A stretch of 64,000 nucleotides of DNA from Fasciolopsis buskii. Lineage: Eukaryota; Platyhelminthes; Trematoda; Plagiorchiida; Fasciolidae. Where the stretch lies: positions 72,500-136,499 of the forward strand of contig LUCM01000586.1 in assembly GCA_008360955.1 (NCBI GenBank). The letters run 5' to 3'. The notes below the pieces were generated by a model. The model was not told where the DNA came from and did no database searches. It worked only from the letters and a program-made list of their open reading frames with translations. Of the stretch, positions 1 through 11,700 are shown in pieces. The position numbers and the translations under genes are program-made. Position 1 is the stretch's first letter. The number at the start of each line of letters is the position of its first letter.

Positions 1-1298
1 AAGCAAGTGAAACAAAAGCCAAATTTTGGGAGGTTAGTTAGAACACCGTGCCGTACTTCCGACGGAAATATACTAACGAGCAACATACGTTATGGTTGAT
101 TCACACACGAAGACGAGATGTTTGTCTAGTATGTCATTCGGGGAATTTTGAAAGCGGCCATTATACTTGGTTGAAATTTGCCTATCAAATGGTTTTGGAC
201 AATGGGCCACGCATCCGAGATTTGCGAATTAAACACGTTCTACTTCTGGATTTTCGTTCCTATTCTTGCAGCCCATCTAAATTTACGAGGAAACTTTCAA
301 AAGACGAGGCCCGTATTTACCGTATAGCGTCCTTTGGTCGACGATTTTCAAAATGAGCCTAGTGATTTCTGGCAAACATGTGAATATTGTTCGATTGTTC
401 ACTGCGAATAAAGTACCCAGATGCAAAATAATTGCGAATTTATACTTGGAACACATCTTTCTATGTCGGCTCTGTAAAACCCTATTTCAGAATCCGTCGA
501 CGGGCACCATTCTGAAGGAGTCCCGAACGTGATTCCTTCCTGTCTCCTTCTACCGTGGGGTTACCTTCGACCTTAAGCGCTATTGCGACCCGTTTTCATT
601 TTCTCTTTGTTGTTAACACAGACGCGTTTCAGCATGTGTGTGCGTGTGTGCAACGTCTCATGTGATTAAGGTTGTGATTCCTGTGCAAACCGAAATTGGT
701 GCGACTCCGTTTTCATCTAAAGTAGCTCAGTTTTGGCTGTCAAACTGATGAAAAAGTATCACACTATTTATAGATGTATGTGACCGTAATACAACTCATT
801 TCTTTCTCTAAATCGAATTGTCACAGGAATTCAGATTTCTTGCTGTTGAGCTGGATGGTGTTCCCAGTTCATGTATTTCTGTCCTGTGCTTCTCTGCATT
901 ATTTTAAGTTTCATGTAATCATCGGGCGGTCGATAGCACAAATGTGTGGTGCTGACACAGATTAGTGTGTTTTTGGTCTTTGAACAGATTGATTATCATC
1001 GTCGCCATCCACGGGTACCTTTGTCTCCGTTTTGTCCTTTACGGATACGATAATACTTTCTTGAATATGCGAATATTGTTTTACCTGAAGTCATGCTACT
1101 TTTCTTTCTGTCCATAGCTCACTAGGTAAACAAGGCTGGTCGTGTGATACGACTGTATTAAACTAAGTGTGGAAACCTAATTTGAGGTGCAACCTATTCT
1201 TCGTCGTATAGTATTTTTTACCCAAGTGTAGTTTGTGGAATTCTTTTATCCTTTGGCTGTCCGCTTTTTTATCTTTCGCATTCTGACGGAAACTTTAG
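1..1298 (+). other. Intronic sequence upstream of the first visible GALNT exon
   Basis: No upstream GALNT exon (the expected HNEAWSTL and VDDxS-type motifs) could be read in any frame, so this is probably the 3' part of a larger intron. It ends in a pyrimidine-rich acceptor tract just before 1299. An open frame at 48-356 (102 codons) resembles nothing I recognise and looks like chance. A short GT-rich stretch sits near 634-650. Confidence 0.5.
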
Positions 1299-1463
1299 CT
1301 CATCTGAAGGAACCGTTGGAGGAATATATGGCCCCGCTGAAAATTGTTAAAATTGTTCGAGCCAGTCGACGAGAAGGTCTGATCAGAGCACGAATGTTGG
1401 GCGCGCGAGCGAGCTCGGCTGAGGTTCTCACATTCCTAGACTCGCATATTGAATGCACCAAAG
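1299..1463 (+). CDS. GALNT: GALNT exon 1 of 6 visible: catalytic domain with DxH metal motif
   Basis: The exon opens with the last two bases of a codon (phase 1 intron before it) and reads [10 protein letters not shown], then [14 protein letters not shown], then [12 protein letters not shown]. It is preceded by a pyrimidine-rich tract ending TTTAG and followed by a consensus donor GTAAGT at 1464. DSH at 1439-1447 is the DxH motif that binds Mn2+ and the UDP diphosphate in GT27 enzymes. GLIRAR is the conserved stretch following the DDxS region, which must lie in the previous exon outside the window. One residue is odd: the family usually has HCEC after the DxH Asp-x, but here the first cysteine is isoleucine (ATT at 1448-1450) while the second cysteine is kept. 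The last base (1463) is the first base of a Gly codon completed in the next exon. Confidence 0.93.
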
Positions 1464-2379
1464 GTAAGTAGTGTTCTTCTATATCCATGGTTCTTGTGTG
1501 TGCGCGAAGTTAATTGTCTTCATGTTTTTTATTACATTTGAAATACTTATTTACCGAGTGTACCAATCGGTTAATAAGTTTTCGGGTTTCGTTGTCGTTG
1601 CAGCAAGTTATTTTAATGTGTCTGTTTGTTCACGAAGCCTCATTACCGATACTATCCTATATCGATATTTCACTCACAGTAACGGGTGTAAGTTGTGCTT
1701 TTGGGTATCCTTTTTAATGTTAAACATGTTCATGATTCTCTCCGTGGTTTTTCCCTTCTTGTATTGGGTGCTAAGGAGTCTTGTTCTTTATTCCAATAGA
1801 TCTAACGCACTGATGGAGTGGACAGAGTTGCTATCCTTCTTTCCAAACATGCGAGCATATCTGACCACTCTATGCCGCTTTTTCTGATCTTATCGAAAAT
1901 CTAAGCCGACTTTCCTCAATGGTTTCGGTAATTTTTTCCACGAAATGGGTTGTATCGACCCGCGACATCCTCGTCGGTGGCTTCGAGTCGAATCAAGAAC
2001 GGGCTAAAGTTTACTGTTTTCTTTATACTGTTTTGCGTCGTATTTTATCTGCTTGCGTAGACTTTGCAGATTTCTTTTGATCGGGCAATAACGAACGTGA
2101 AACTGGCACAGAGCCACATAAGGTCCGAATAGGTCAACTCCGAGGCAATAGTGCATGGCCTAATAGCACCACAATGGACGCGCTCTGGATTTCTTTGAAT
2201 TTTTCCTAAATGAATGTTGGATGGGTTCAGGGTATCAGCTTCACAGAACTGTGATTATTTCACTTTGAAAACTTTGTTTTTACAGGACAAGCAGGAGAAT
2301 TTAACGGTCCCTTCTTCATATCCCTAGTTCGTTTATTCTCATCGTCTGTGAACCATCCGGTTTCTTTTCCATTTTACAG
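1464..2379 (+). other. GALNT intron, 916 bp, phase 1
   Basis: Starts GTAAGTA and ends TTTTCCATTTTACAG. It is the only short intron of the gene. The open frame at 1471-1887 is hydrophobic and T-rich and begins inside the donor region, so it is a by-product of base composition. I see no RNA gene or repeat. Confidence 0.85.
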
Positions 2380-2593
2380 GTTGGCTAGAGCCGCTCCTCG
2401 ACCGAATTAAAACAGACAAAACCAACGTAGTAGTCCCGGTGATTGAAGTCATCAGTGATAAAGATCTCAATTATCACTCAGCCAAGGCAGAAAGCATCCA
2501 GGTTGGGGGATTCGATTGGGATCTTATCTTTCATTGGCATCATCCTCCTGAGCGAGATAGGACTCGACCTGGTGCACCTTATTCTCCAATCAG
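2380..2593 (+). CDS. GALNT: GALNT exon 2 of 6: mid catalytic domain (GWLEPLLDRI ... GGFDWDL)
   Basis: The first two bases complete the Gly of GWLEPLLDRI, a hallmark directly after the DxH motif in GT27 enzymes. It continues KTDKTNVVVPVIEVISD and GGFDWDLIFHWHHPP, then ends SPI plus two bases (AG) of an Arg codon finished by exon 3. In the family this segment forms part of the GT-A fold between the metal motif and the Gal/GalNAc-T motif, and the GGF-W-L-F-W pattern is diagnostic. The acceptor is TTTTACAG and the donor is GTATGC at 2594. The length and lack of gaps match the family, and no stop or frameshift is present. Confidence 0.93.
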
Positions 2594-5585
2594 GTATGCT
2601 AAGTTCGGAGGCATATCATTACATTTCTTTTGGTCGCAGTTCCGTGAATTACAGTGTTAGGTGTCAAAATCTGCCTGTTTTCCGTTTGCTGTTCTTTTAT
2701 TTTATTGCTTGTTGCCGAAAACGAAATGACTCCGGTAAAAATGTGAACTTTTGTGTTACACTATTCCCTCGCATTATGCTAAAAGAAACTTCCATCTTAG
2801 CTAGTGACAACACCAACAACAGGACTAACGCTTCTCGACCAATCAAACAGAGTATGAGTGTGTGGCATTCCGTTTTCCTGTGACTGCCTAGAGGTGGTCG
2901 CGCGTCTGATTTTGGTTCCAGAGTTTATTCTACATAGGGGAACATCGGTGGGAAGTATTTAATAGCAGGTTTCATTGTGCGCACCACTAATGGTCAGTAA
3001 ACACGGGTCTTTTTCGGTCCGAATTTTAACAAATTTAGGTGTCTTTTGTCCCCCATCCTCCACTCAGGATGACTTACTTGCCTTCTGATGTTAATGGTGC
3101 ATTTCACTTCTATCTGATCATATGTTTATTTTCCTTTGCAGCACTCGATGTATTGACCAAGTTGCTTCTATTGACCAACTATCCCGATATTCTTAACGTG
3201 GTGTTCATTAGTTTCTCCTTGTCCCCGCAATTCAAGATTACTATGAATTGGTCAATGCATCCCCCAGGCTGATAGCTATTTTACATTTCTTATATTTGTT
3301 TCAGTGGCTTCCTCTATCTGTTACCCTAACAGTCTTTGTTCCGTTACCCATGCAGTATCATCCAGCATGTTCGAATTTCGTGTTTATCCGGCAGCCTTTA
3401 TTGATAAACGATAATTGTGGTTAGCCGGTGTCACATATGGATACTCATGGCAAAAAGCTTATATCTAAATCGTTCATTGACATTTAGTCATTCTTAGGGT
3501 TTGGTTGGTTTATCATTGCCAGGAGGATTTGCGTGGCTTTGACATTTATATCAAACTGATTTGATGCACAAGCACCGCATATTTCTGTTTTTAGCATGAT
3601 AAGGACGTCATAGCTAATGCATACTTGTACCTCTATTTGTTTTGCACCTGTTTACAACATCATTGAAGCAAATGGTAAAAATTTGTCTGATGCTAGCATG
3701 ATTCATAGTTCGGTATCACTAACATGAACGGGACTGTTTAGGAATATCCCTGATGAACTGTTCCAGGCTGTGCGGGATCATGATTATACAAATATAATTT
3801 GTGTCTTAGTTTGTGTTCAATATTTTTTTCACCGCGGATGATCTTCAAACAAGTGAATCGAACAGCTTGATGATATTTCCACGATTTTATCCGCCACGGA
3901 GGCGTTCATGCCGCTCAATAATTTTTGTGCACTATTAGCCACCACTGGACGTCACTAAATGTAGTTCAAAGCTTCAAATCGGCCGTGTTGGTCACATCTT
4001 CGGAGCCGTTTGCTTTTTGTTTAAATCGTTTTTGATTTTTTGACTTCTCGAACAAGTTCGCTTCAATGGGTCATCTGTTCTATATGCGTATCGTTCCAGT
4101 GGTTATGATGCAAACATGACGGATATTGTTGACCACCCGATCTATTGTTGGCCTGATCACCTAAGGGGGACAGATCCGTTTCACACTCATTTACTTCTCA
4201 CCCAACCCGTCCATGACTGAGCGATAGAATTAAGCTTCTTTCGGGGACGCTGCTGTTACTTCACACTTTCTGAATTTTTAGATTCAAAGGAATATCTGCA
4301 TCACCACAAAGACAAAACTTACTTTATTAATATTGCATACCCTTTTGATCCGCCTGTAGGGATTTTCTTGTTATTCGTGCAAGAATAAATAGCTTTGACG
4401 GAAGTAGGAAAATGAGACTGCTTTTTTGAGTCGAGATTAGAGAAAAGAACTTCTGTCGTAGAATTTTAACCTTAACATTATCGAATTCTGTATTAACTTT
4501 CGAATGCTGTCGACCTCCAACATGAAAGGCATGTTATTGACGTAGCCTACTTGTTTAGTATTATGTAAATTGTGACCTTGTTTCGTTTAAAGCGCTGGAA
4601 ACGCTTAGACAAAATTTCGTGGCTTTCTGATCACCTTTTTATCCTTTATATCACCATGCATACAGATCGTACTGTTTCTCACTCATTGCCTCAGAATGAC
4701 AGTTTAAGTGATTAACACCCAGACCGCACCTTGAGGTGATACAATGACGTGCATGCCCGCATGAATCAGCGAGCTATACAGGATGGCTCATCTCAGACCA
4801 AAGATTCATTCTTGCCTGCAGGATCACGGGATAGATACCTGACGAAGTAGCCTACTGGTCTTCTCGGTCAAGGGTTATTCTGAGTTGGCCAAGTCCTGAT
4901 TATCTTACCTTCGCAGATTCCGTTGCTCGTGTCACGTTGTGTATGGTGAGCGTATGCCAGTCGAAATATCCACTGCTTTCTGTCCCTCCCACTGAATACA
5001 ACAGGTTACTTGGATTTCAGTCCTCTCTCTTTCATTCAACCCGTCTCTTCTGTCGCAAAACGGATCTCCTTGCCCCCTTTGCATACCCATAATGTCCCCA
5101 CGGACAACACGCCCAATATTCGCAAAGATCATTGTCAAATAGTGTTGGTATTCGAACAACGTTGCCTTGGTAGTAGTATTGTTAATAGTGCGGCAGGAGA
5201 ATCATCTCAATTAGTCCAAGGTGCTGAACCCTAGGGTTTAATCTTTTGAAGAATCACTGGATGCAATTGAACCAAGACTGAATTCCCTCTCTTTTATTCA
5301 ACCTGTCTCTACTGTCTCCAAACCAGTCGATTTGCCCCTACTGCCTACCCATAGAATGTCCATTGGTAACACGCCCAATACATGCAACGGTTCGATGCCA
5401 AATAATGTAGTATGTGGCTTACAGTCTGTTAGCTCACATTTTCTCAAGCCTCATCAGCCTCTGAATCTCGGTTCGTTCAATGTGCGCACATTAATGAAGG
5501 CTGGCCAACAGGCGTGTTTGACTCTGACAGTGGACTCACTTTCGATTGATGTCTGCTGCGTGAGTGAAACATGAATTCAGGATTC

Positions 5586-5630
5586 GAGCAGAGTAGAGTA
5601 GATTAGATTAGAGTAGAGTAGAGTAGAGCA
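5586..5630 (+). repeat. GAGTA pentanucleotide repeat inside RTE copy A, 9 units
   Basis: Nine 5-base units, mostly GAGTA with two GATTA and terminal GAGCA variants, lie between the stop after VSET and the GTTGCGCCAACTGTC segment. The same repeat sits at the same place in copies B (7 units) and C (12 units). Confidence 0.95.
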
Positions 5631-5785
5631 GGTTGCGCCAACTGTCTCGTCAATATATTTTCTGCATACTTCCGGAGACGAAGCAGCTCAAGCTGTGAGT
5701 CAACGCGGTATAGGAATAGTTTTAGGTGAGAAGGCTGAAGCTGCCGTTTTAGAAGGCATCCCGGTTAAACAGTCGCTTGTAACCC

Positions 5786-6595
5786 ATGAGACTACAGGGA
5801 TCAGTGAGCATCCGGGAGGATAGTCGTGTTAAGCGCAATTTATTTGTTATCTTGGCATTCGCTCCAACAGATTGCAGCATTGACACACAAAAAGACGAGT
5901 TTTATTACGAACTTGTCACTCTTGCTCGGAATAGCGAAGGCTCTGACATTGCAGTGGTAGCAGGTGATTTTAACACACAAGTTGGAAAACTGAGTGCATC
6001 GGAATCCCGTTTAGGTGGGCGATGCGCCTTGCTTGCTCAGCTAACAGATAACGGGGAAAGACTTCTCCAACTTTGTGCAGACAATAACTTATTCCTGTCT
6101 AGCACGAATTTTCGACACAATTTGCGTCTCTTAAAGACATGGCGCTCTAGTCCGATGAGTAATCTGAGTCAGATCTACAATATTGCAGTAAGCTACTGGT
6201 GGCGCGGTTCTCTCCAGAAGTGTAGATCTTATGGGTTCACATGCGTTGATTCGAACCACGCACTAGTTTTAATGAAATGTTTACTTCAGCTCAACGGTCA
6301 TCGACGCAGGCCACAAACCCGATTGGCCGTCGAACGTTTGTATGACTCGGCTGTTCGAAATAGCATTGAACGGAAACTATCAGACGGACTAAGAACCCCG
6401 ACGAGCAGCAAAGATGAGCGCTGGGGCCAAATCAAGCAGGCGGTGCCTTTGCCAGCCGCTATCCCCCATGGTCCTGGGTCTACCATTCACCAAAGACGAT
6501 GGATCTCGCAAGGGTCGTTGGTTGCAATGGATCAGATATGTCAGCCGCCTAACGGAAATAATGTGAATCAGACGCGTGAACGGGGGCAGCGATAA
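5786..6595 (+). pseudogene. RTE endonuclease ORF fragment, copy A
   Basis: A 269-codon open frame beginning MRLQGSVSIRED. It holds the middle and C-terminal part of an apurinic-endonuclease-like domain, the enzyme that nicks target DNA to prime reverse transcription. Visible motifs are AGDFNTQVGK near residue 65, LTDNGERLLQLCADNNLF, STNFRHN, SQIYNIAVSYWWRG (normally NQIDHI) and DSNHALVLMK (normally SDH). After about residue 205 the protein drifts from copy B, consistent with a frameshift. The N-terminal catalytic part lies before a stop and the pentanucleotide repeat, so this is not a functional gene. The start was taken at the first ATG; it is not a biological start. Confidence 0.85.
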
Positions 6596-7327
6596 GCCTT
6601 AAGAATGACCGCCAAAACCAGTGCGTTATAGTAGCCGAAGAGATGAAGGAAGCGGCCGCTTCAGGTAACATTCAAAGGCTGCTTAGGCTTACACGTGACT
6701 CCGGCGGGCGGCTAATCCCGGTTAGGAAAGTCGTGTGCGATAGAAATGGAGAGTTCATTTACGGCAGACTACAAAGGCTGAACCGTTGAGCTAGGTAGTT
6801 CAAAGATCAATTCAGGTGACCCCAAGCTAACTTATTTAGGCATTGAGAATCCTTGGAGGTGTCTCTTGATCCCCCAGCGGAAGTGGAAGTAGTGTCAAAT
6901 ATTCGGATTCCGAAGAAGGGCAAAGCAGCCAGTCCCGACGAGCTTCCCCTTTGTTTCTTGTTTAATTTGGGTGGAGAAGCTTTGATGAAATTACTTATCT
7001 CCTTATTTCGTGACATTCGAAACGGGTAGCTTATTCCGCTATCGTGAAGTGCGTCACTGACTGGTACTACTTTCAAGAAGGGTATTTGAAATGACTATTT
7101 CAACCATTGTGTTTGCTTCTGTACTGCTGCATCATTAGATACCTGTTCGCGAGAGTAACTTTCGCAAAAAACTGGTCGAATTTTGTCCAGGTCGAGGGTG
7201 GATCAAGCAGATATTCACTCTTCGCCAGTTGATTCAGGATTTAGAAATCCAATTTGGAAACGTGACTCAGATTACGCAGATGACAACATCCGCTTTTCGA
7301 ATCCGCGGACCATGCACAACGTGCGCT

Positions 7328-7800
7328 AGTCATCACCATCATCATCATCATCATCACCATCTTCATCATTATCATCACATCATCGTTCAGCGTTAAACAG
7401 CCGGGCAGACCTCAGTTACCGCTGCCTTATCCCCAGGTTTACATTTTTCTATAAAATGAGGTATTATCCAAGAGAAACATGAAGTGCAACTACACAGGCC
7501 GGAAAGGATAGAATACGATAGAAGGCAACACAGGGAACACTGTCTAACTATGCAGGCGCATTGTTTCAATAATTCGGATTCAACAGAAACTAAAATCACG
7601 ACCGCCAGTGCTCACCGTTTGCTGCCATATTCTTTAACATCTCCAGCCAAAAAGTTCACGGGCCTTTCGGACACCAACCGCAAAGACTTGAAACATAATT
7701 TACCTAATTTCGCTGTAAATTTTCTCATTCCAAGTTGCCACATCAACCGGCCTGCATAAGGCTTCTTCCACTCAATCAGAGGAAAGCGAAAGAGAATTGC
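7328..7800 (-). mobile_element. 3' end fragment of an antisense RTE-type element with (ATG)n tail
   Basis: 7336-7382 is a CAT-rich trinucleotide run on the plus strand, so an ATG/GAT tail on the minus strand. The following bases up to about 7800 align by eye with 44787-45160, the 3' end of RTE copy B: shared blocks include CAGCGTT near the tail, a CTATAAAA-like block, GGAACACTGTCTAACT versus GGAACACAGTCTAACT, and CTTCTTCCACTC versus CTTGTTCCACTC. Trinucleotide tails of this kind are typical of RTE elements. Only the 3' untranslated part and possibly a few RT codons remain. Confidence 0.7.
7336..7382. repeat. CAT/ATG trinucleotide microsatellite
   Basis: Imperfect (CAT)n with CAC, CTT and TAT variants. 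It is interpreted as the tail of the antisense RTE fragment that follows, because copy B has a shorter GTCATCATCGTC run at the equivalent position (about 44796-44812). Confidence 0.9.
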
Positions 7801-7809
7801 ATAATTATT

Positions 7810-8793
7810 ATGTAATTTCATTCTGTCTGGTGGTCACGCAAACTTGCATAAGTATTTGAAAACGTGGCAGTGACAACGAGCTTCGAAGATTGTACATACT
7901 GTTGCCATGGGGAATTCCAACAAGCTATTTCACCTCATCCGAGCAACCTGTAAGAAAATATTGGGTGTGAGCAAAACGATGTTTGAAGCTGATGGTTCGC
8001 CTATCCTCAATCAGCAGCAAATTATCGTGCGCTCTGCAGAACATTTGACCATCAGCGTCAGCCAATCCATTAGCTACTCTGGCACGTGTTCGGTGGCCTG
8101 TTACAACAGATCCAGCCTTCGGGAATGACATCCACATTAGGACGTCATAAAGCGCCGGGCTCCAATGCTCTTTCACCAGCGCTGTTGAAAAATGAGAAAA
8201 TTGAACTGGACAAAGAACTTCAATTTTTCTTCTCGAAGATTTGGTACTCCGAGAAGATCCCCTTCTCGTGGAAAGTGTTGATTATTGTCCCCATGTTTAA
8301 AAAGAGACCGCGCGGTCACCGCTTTAACCATAAGGCTATAAGCCTAATCCCGATAGCATCCAAGCTTCTTGCGTCCGTCATTATTCGCAGGTTGTGCGAC
8401 ACGTGTGAAGTTCAACCTCGCGAGAAACTGGCCGGGTTTTGTGCTGGTCTTGGATAAACAGACCGAATCTTCACACTTTCACGATTGATAGAGTACCATT
8501 TTACTCTACAAAGGGCAATGATTATCGTGTTCTTAGACATTCGCGCAGTCTTTTACTCTATTGATACGTCTGTACTATGATCCTGTTTAACAAGAAATGG
8601 AATATCTGAGAAATATGTGTCGGTCCTCAAAGAGTTGCACCATCATGCTTCACGTTGGTTTGGGGCTTATGGCCAGCTTTAGCCACCTTTAGTTTCCCTC
8701 AGTGGAATACGGTAAGTCTGCTCTATATCCCCATTTCTCATCAGCTTGGTCATAGAAGATGTTCTACAGAATGCCACATCTTATCTTTTAGAC
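7810..8793 (+). mobile_element. RTE-related reverse transcriptase fragment, sense; one arm of a long inverted repeat
   Basis: It reads NSNKLFHLIRATCKK, SVSQSISYSG, then LGRHKAPGSNALSPALLKNE, KIPFSWKVLIIVPMFKK and REKLAGFCAGLG, followed by IVFLDI (an A-motif-like segment with degraded flanks) and GIR-VCSISPFLI (the former GVRQGCP region). These match the order of the RTE reverse-transcriptase fingers and palm. Stops interrupt it at 8126, 8455 and later, so it is dead. It is closely repeated in inverse orientation at 24586-25610; the 123-codon frame at 8086-8457 has an identical translation there. It differs from the RT of copy B, so it is a sister subfamily. Remnants may run slightly past 8793 to about 8840. 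Confidence 0.85.
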
Positions 8794-11700
8794 GGTAAAG
8801 ATAAACTCCTGCAAGAGAACATAGTTTTTGATTTAGGGTTTTCCTATGTTTTCTTATTGTTTTCTGTTTGCTGAATTTTGAAATGAATAATTTGTAGAGT
8901 AATGAAATGCCATAACGGACGAGATGGCATGTTATAATCTTTTTGCAGTTTCATCCAAGTCTTTTCGATTCGTCAATAAACCAGGAGTTGTTTACGGCGG
9001 TTGAAAATCGTGGATATTGCAGCCGAATTTAGGCACAACCCCTCGATATGTTGCTACTGCCCCTTGCGATTAGGTACTAAACCACTTGTGATTCGCATCG
9101 GTACCCTTCATTGGCTTACACAGGATTTTAGACCTGCAGCCGATTGTCAGTTTGTGTGAGATATCCTTATACACCTTCCTCCCGTACCAGCATCACCATC
9201 GTGACGATCGTATTTTTCTGAAATCGCAGTGCCTGATATGACCTGAAAGTTTAATTCTGACAAACGGCACGTTTTTTATCACGTTACGGATGCCTCAGTG
9301 TCGGTGACCGGAGCATGCTTTTGCTAGTGTTTCTGTTCAAGTCGTTAAGGACGCGTTTGGACCATGCCAATTGTATCAGAGATGAGTCTTTAATTCGTTG
9401 TTCTGACGAAATATTCTTTACTTTTCATTCGGACTGATTGTCAGTTTGTGCGTCCTAACTTCTGACAATTAAAGCCAGCGTATGGTATCATTTTTTCTGG
9501 CTTGTATTTGGGTCAGTCAGCATAATCATCTGCACGTTAAGGCGGTCATCGAACTGGTTGATTACAAGTTAGATGCTTCGATTCTATGGTTGAATGTGAT
9601 GTGTGTTTTCAGACCAGCTGTCTGCGGCACAGCTAATTTGTTGTATCGGATAACTTGTCATTTTCTGTTTGGTAGACTTAAAATTGCTCCCTTTGGCAAG
9701 GATTGTTGAGAAAATTGGAGATTAGGAGATCCCAATATTTTATGGCTCACTGATCATTCAACTTGGAGGGTTTGGTTAGTAAAGTTATTTCGAAGATTTC
9801 AACTTGCTTATCGTCTGCCTATTGTTTATGAAGATATGTGGTATTATCTTGACAAAATGCACACAAAATTACATAAAGATTAGCGATAATCGTTCTTCAA
9901 GTTTTATAAAATACGTCTTCATTTTTGATTTCTATATTTGTAAATCGATCAGAGTAGTTCATAGGTAAACGGTGGTTTGCTCAACGCACCAACACAGAAA
10001 CGTCGTCCGCATCGAATTTCGTTTTCTCATCGCAAAGTTCTTCCAGTTAGCTGTAAGTCAACCGATAGTATTTCGTTAACGAGACGTACAGCGACTAAAT
10101 GACCTTCAGTGATGCGAACGCCGAACGCTAGTAACTCGGTTAAATTTCTAAAAAGGTGCAACAACAGCTCCAATGATGCAGGTTATTCAACCTGGTCTTT
10201 AAAGTTGTCCTAGTCTCCTCTCTAAATCCTGTGTCCCGAACGGCACGACTGAACGATGCATCAGGGATGTTCACGTATCTTAGAAATTCTAGGTGAATAG
10301 AGTTTCCTGGCTTTTTCAAAGACAATATCAATGTAATTCTGATCCTCCTTGAGCTGGTTTGCTTATCACAACTTACAGTCTAACTCATTCGTGCTCGGTC
10401 ATTCTGCCTAGTTAGCTGCACTTCTACCCGAACAATCTGGCATGCGTTCCATTCATACTTCAAATTCTCACCGTGGCTTAAGGGTTGTTTATTCGGAACA
10501 CCATACTGATCCAAGATATGTGGGTTGTCGGTTTTTCGTGATCAAATAGAAGGTTTTTGGGAATTTCGTATGGCTTGTATTTATCTTGTTTCTGCCTTGC
10601 GGTCATCTTGAGATTTCAATTGACATTTTGGTTTCCGAGTATCTTCCGAATATGTTGTAGGTAGTGTGGGCCCCACGTAAAATCCTATGAATCGGCCTTA
10701 TTTATATTTCGTGTTGTTTTCTTAAAAAAATGGATGTTCCGATCCATACGGAACTGTTTCTAGGTGCATAGGGAATTTTGACCATCATCGTATCCTACAT
10801 TATTTAGACGTCTCCTAGAAGAATACACAACAGTTGTAAGCATCGAAAATGTACCTCCGACCGCGGTCAGAATTTCGTCGCATTGTGTTCAAATATTTTA
10901 CATCTATTAGATATTCTTTACAGGCAGAACCTCATGATTTATATTAACTGATGTTTCGGGAAAATGAAGTGAGTTTTATTAAGCGCTTGTAAGATTCTAA
11001 TTGTCAAATATTTGACGTTTAGATTGTGAATTTTTCGTCACCGGAGCGCCGATCACGTCACCCTTTTGGTTGCTACTAAACAAGTCGCGACAAAAACGTC
11101 AATTGTGCCGATTGGAAAACTATGTAACTGTTCTAGGATGAGTTGATAATGAGACAGTTTCGTCTTTATAGGAGTAAAACAGTGTTCATTTGTCCCTCTC
11201 GATGCTCACATCTGTACAGCGGCGCGCAAGTAAACATTCAAGTTATCCGTTTCTGTAGGATATCATCATCAGCAATTGCTTTTTAGCTTCCTTAATATTG
11301 GTGCGCGAAACAATGGAAATCACACAAATTTTCACTTGCGAATCTACTGTTTCGCATAGCTTCGTGGTAGACATTGGTGGTAAACTTTCGGTGGTTTTGA
11401 TTTGCCGTAAATTATGAAATTGTTGTAGAAAAAGTTTTGTGCTTTTGTTTTGTCTTCCATTTTCGATTCATTCACCTGACTTCTCACAATGTCGTTTCGG
11501 TAATGCACTGATTGAAAACTTTTGTAGCTCTTTTAGGCCTTTCTATTTGTTACACGTTTGACAGTTTGGTTCGTATGTGTGCGGATTGTGGTTTGTGCCG
11601 GTTTGGTTTTTCTTACAGCCTCATCCGAGCAGGTATAAATCAAATAAACATACGAACAAACAGGCAGCGAAGGAGGAAAAGAAAACAAATGTATGCGATG

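Larger units (their letters stand above)
4887..7310 (+). mobile_element. RTE-type non-LTR retrotransposon, copy A (sense, decayed, 3' truncated)
   Basis: Layout: 5' region 4887-5330; start of the endonuclease (NLGSFNVRTLMKAG ... DVCCVSET) at 5461-5574; a pentanucleotide repeat; the main endonuclease part at 5786-6595; then reverse-transcriptase N-terminal remnants at 6868-7029 (KKGKAASPDELP) and about 7159-7250 (EFCPGRGWIKQIFTLRQ). The APE-type endonuclease with GDFNTQVGK, TDNGERLLQLCADNNLF and HALVLMK fits the RTE clade. It is broken by a TGA at 5572-5574, frame changes after about 6410 and stops within the RT part, and the rest of the RT is missing. The QIDHI-type motif reads QIYNI and the final SDH reads SNH, so the endonuclease is probably inactive. 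It is about 98% identical by eye to copy C in their first hundred bases, suggesting a fairly recent common source. Confidence 0.88.

Noticed and set aside
48..356. A 102-codon open frame near the window start
   Set aside because: It starts without an ATG and has no recognisable motif or splice context linking it to GALNT.
336..356. VDDF reading that could mimic the VDD motif of an upstream GALNT exon
   Set aside because: The following residues do not match the family, and no donor site in the right phase follows.
1471..1887. A 138-codon hydrophobic open frame (possible membrane protein)
   Set aside because: It begins inside the splice donor region of exon 1 and its hydrophobicity follows from T-rich intron sequence.
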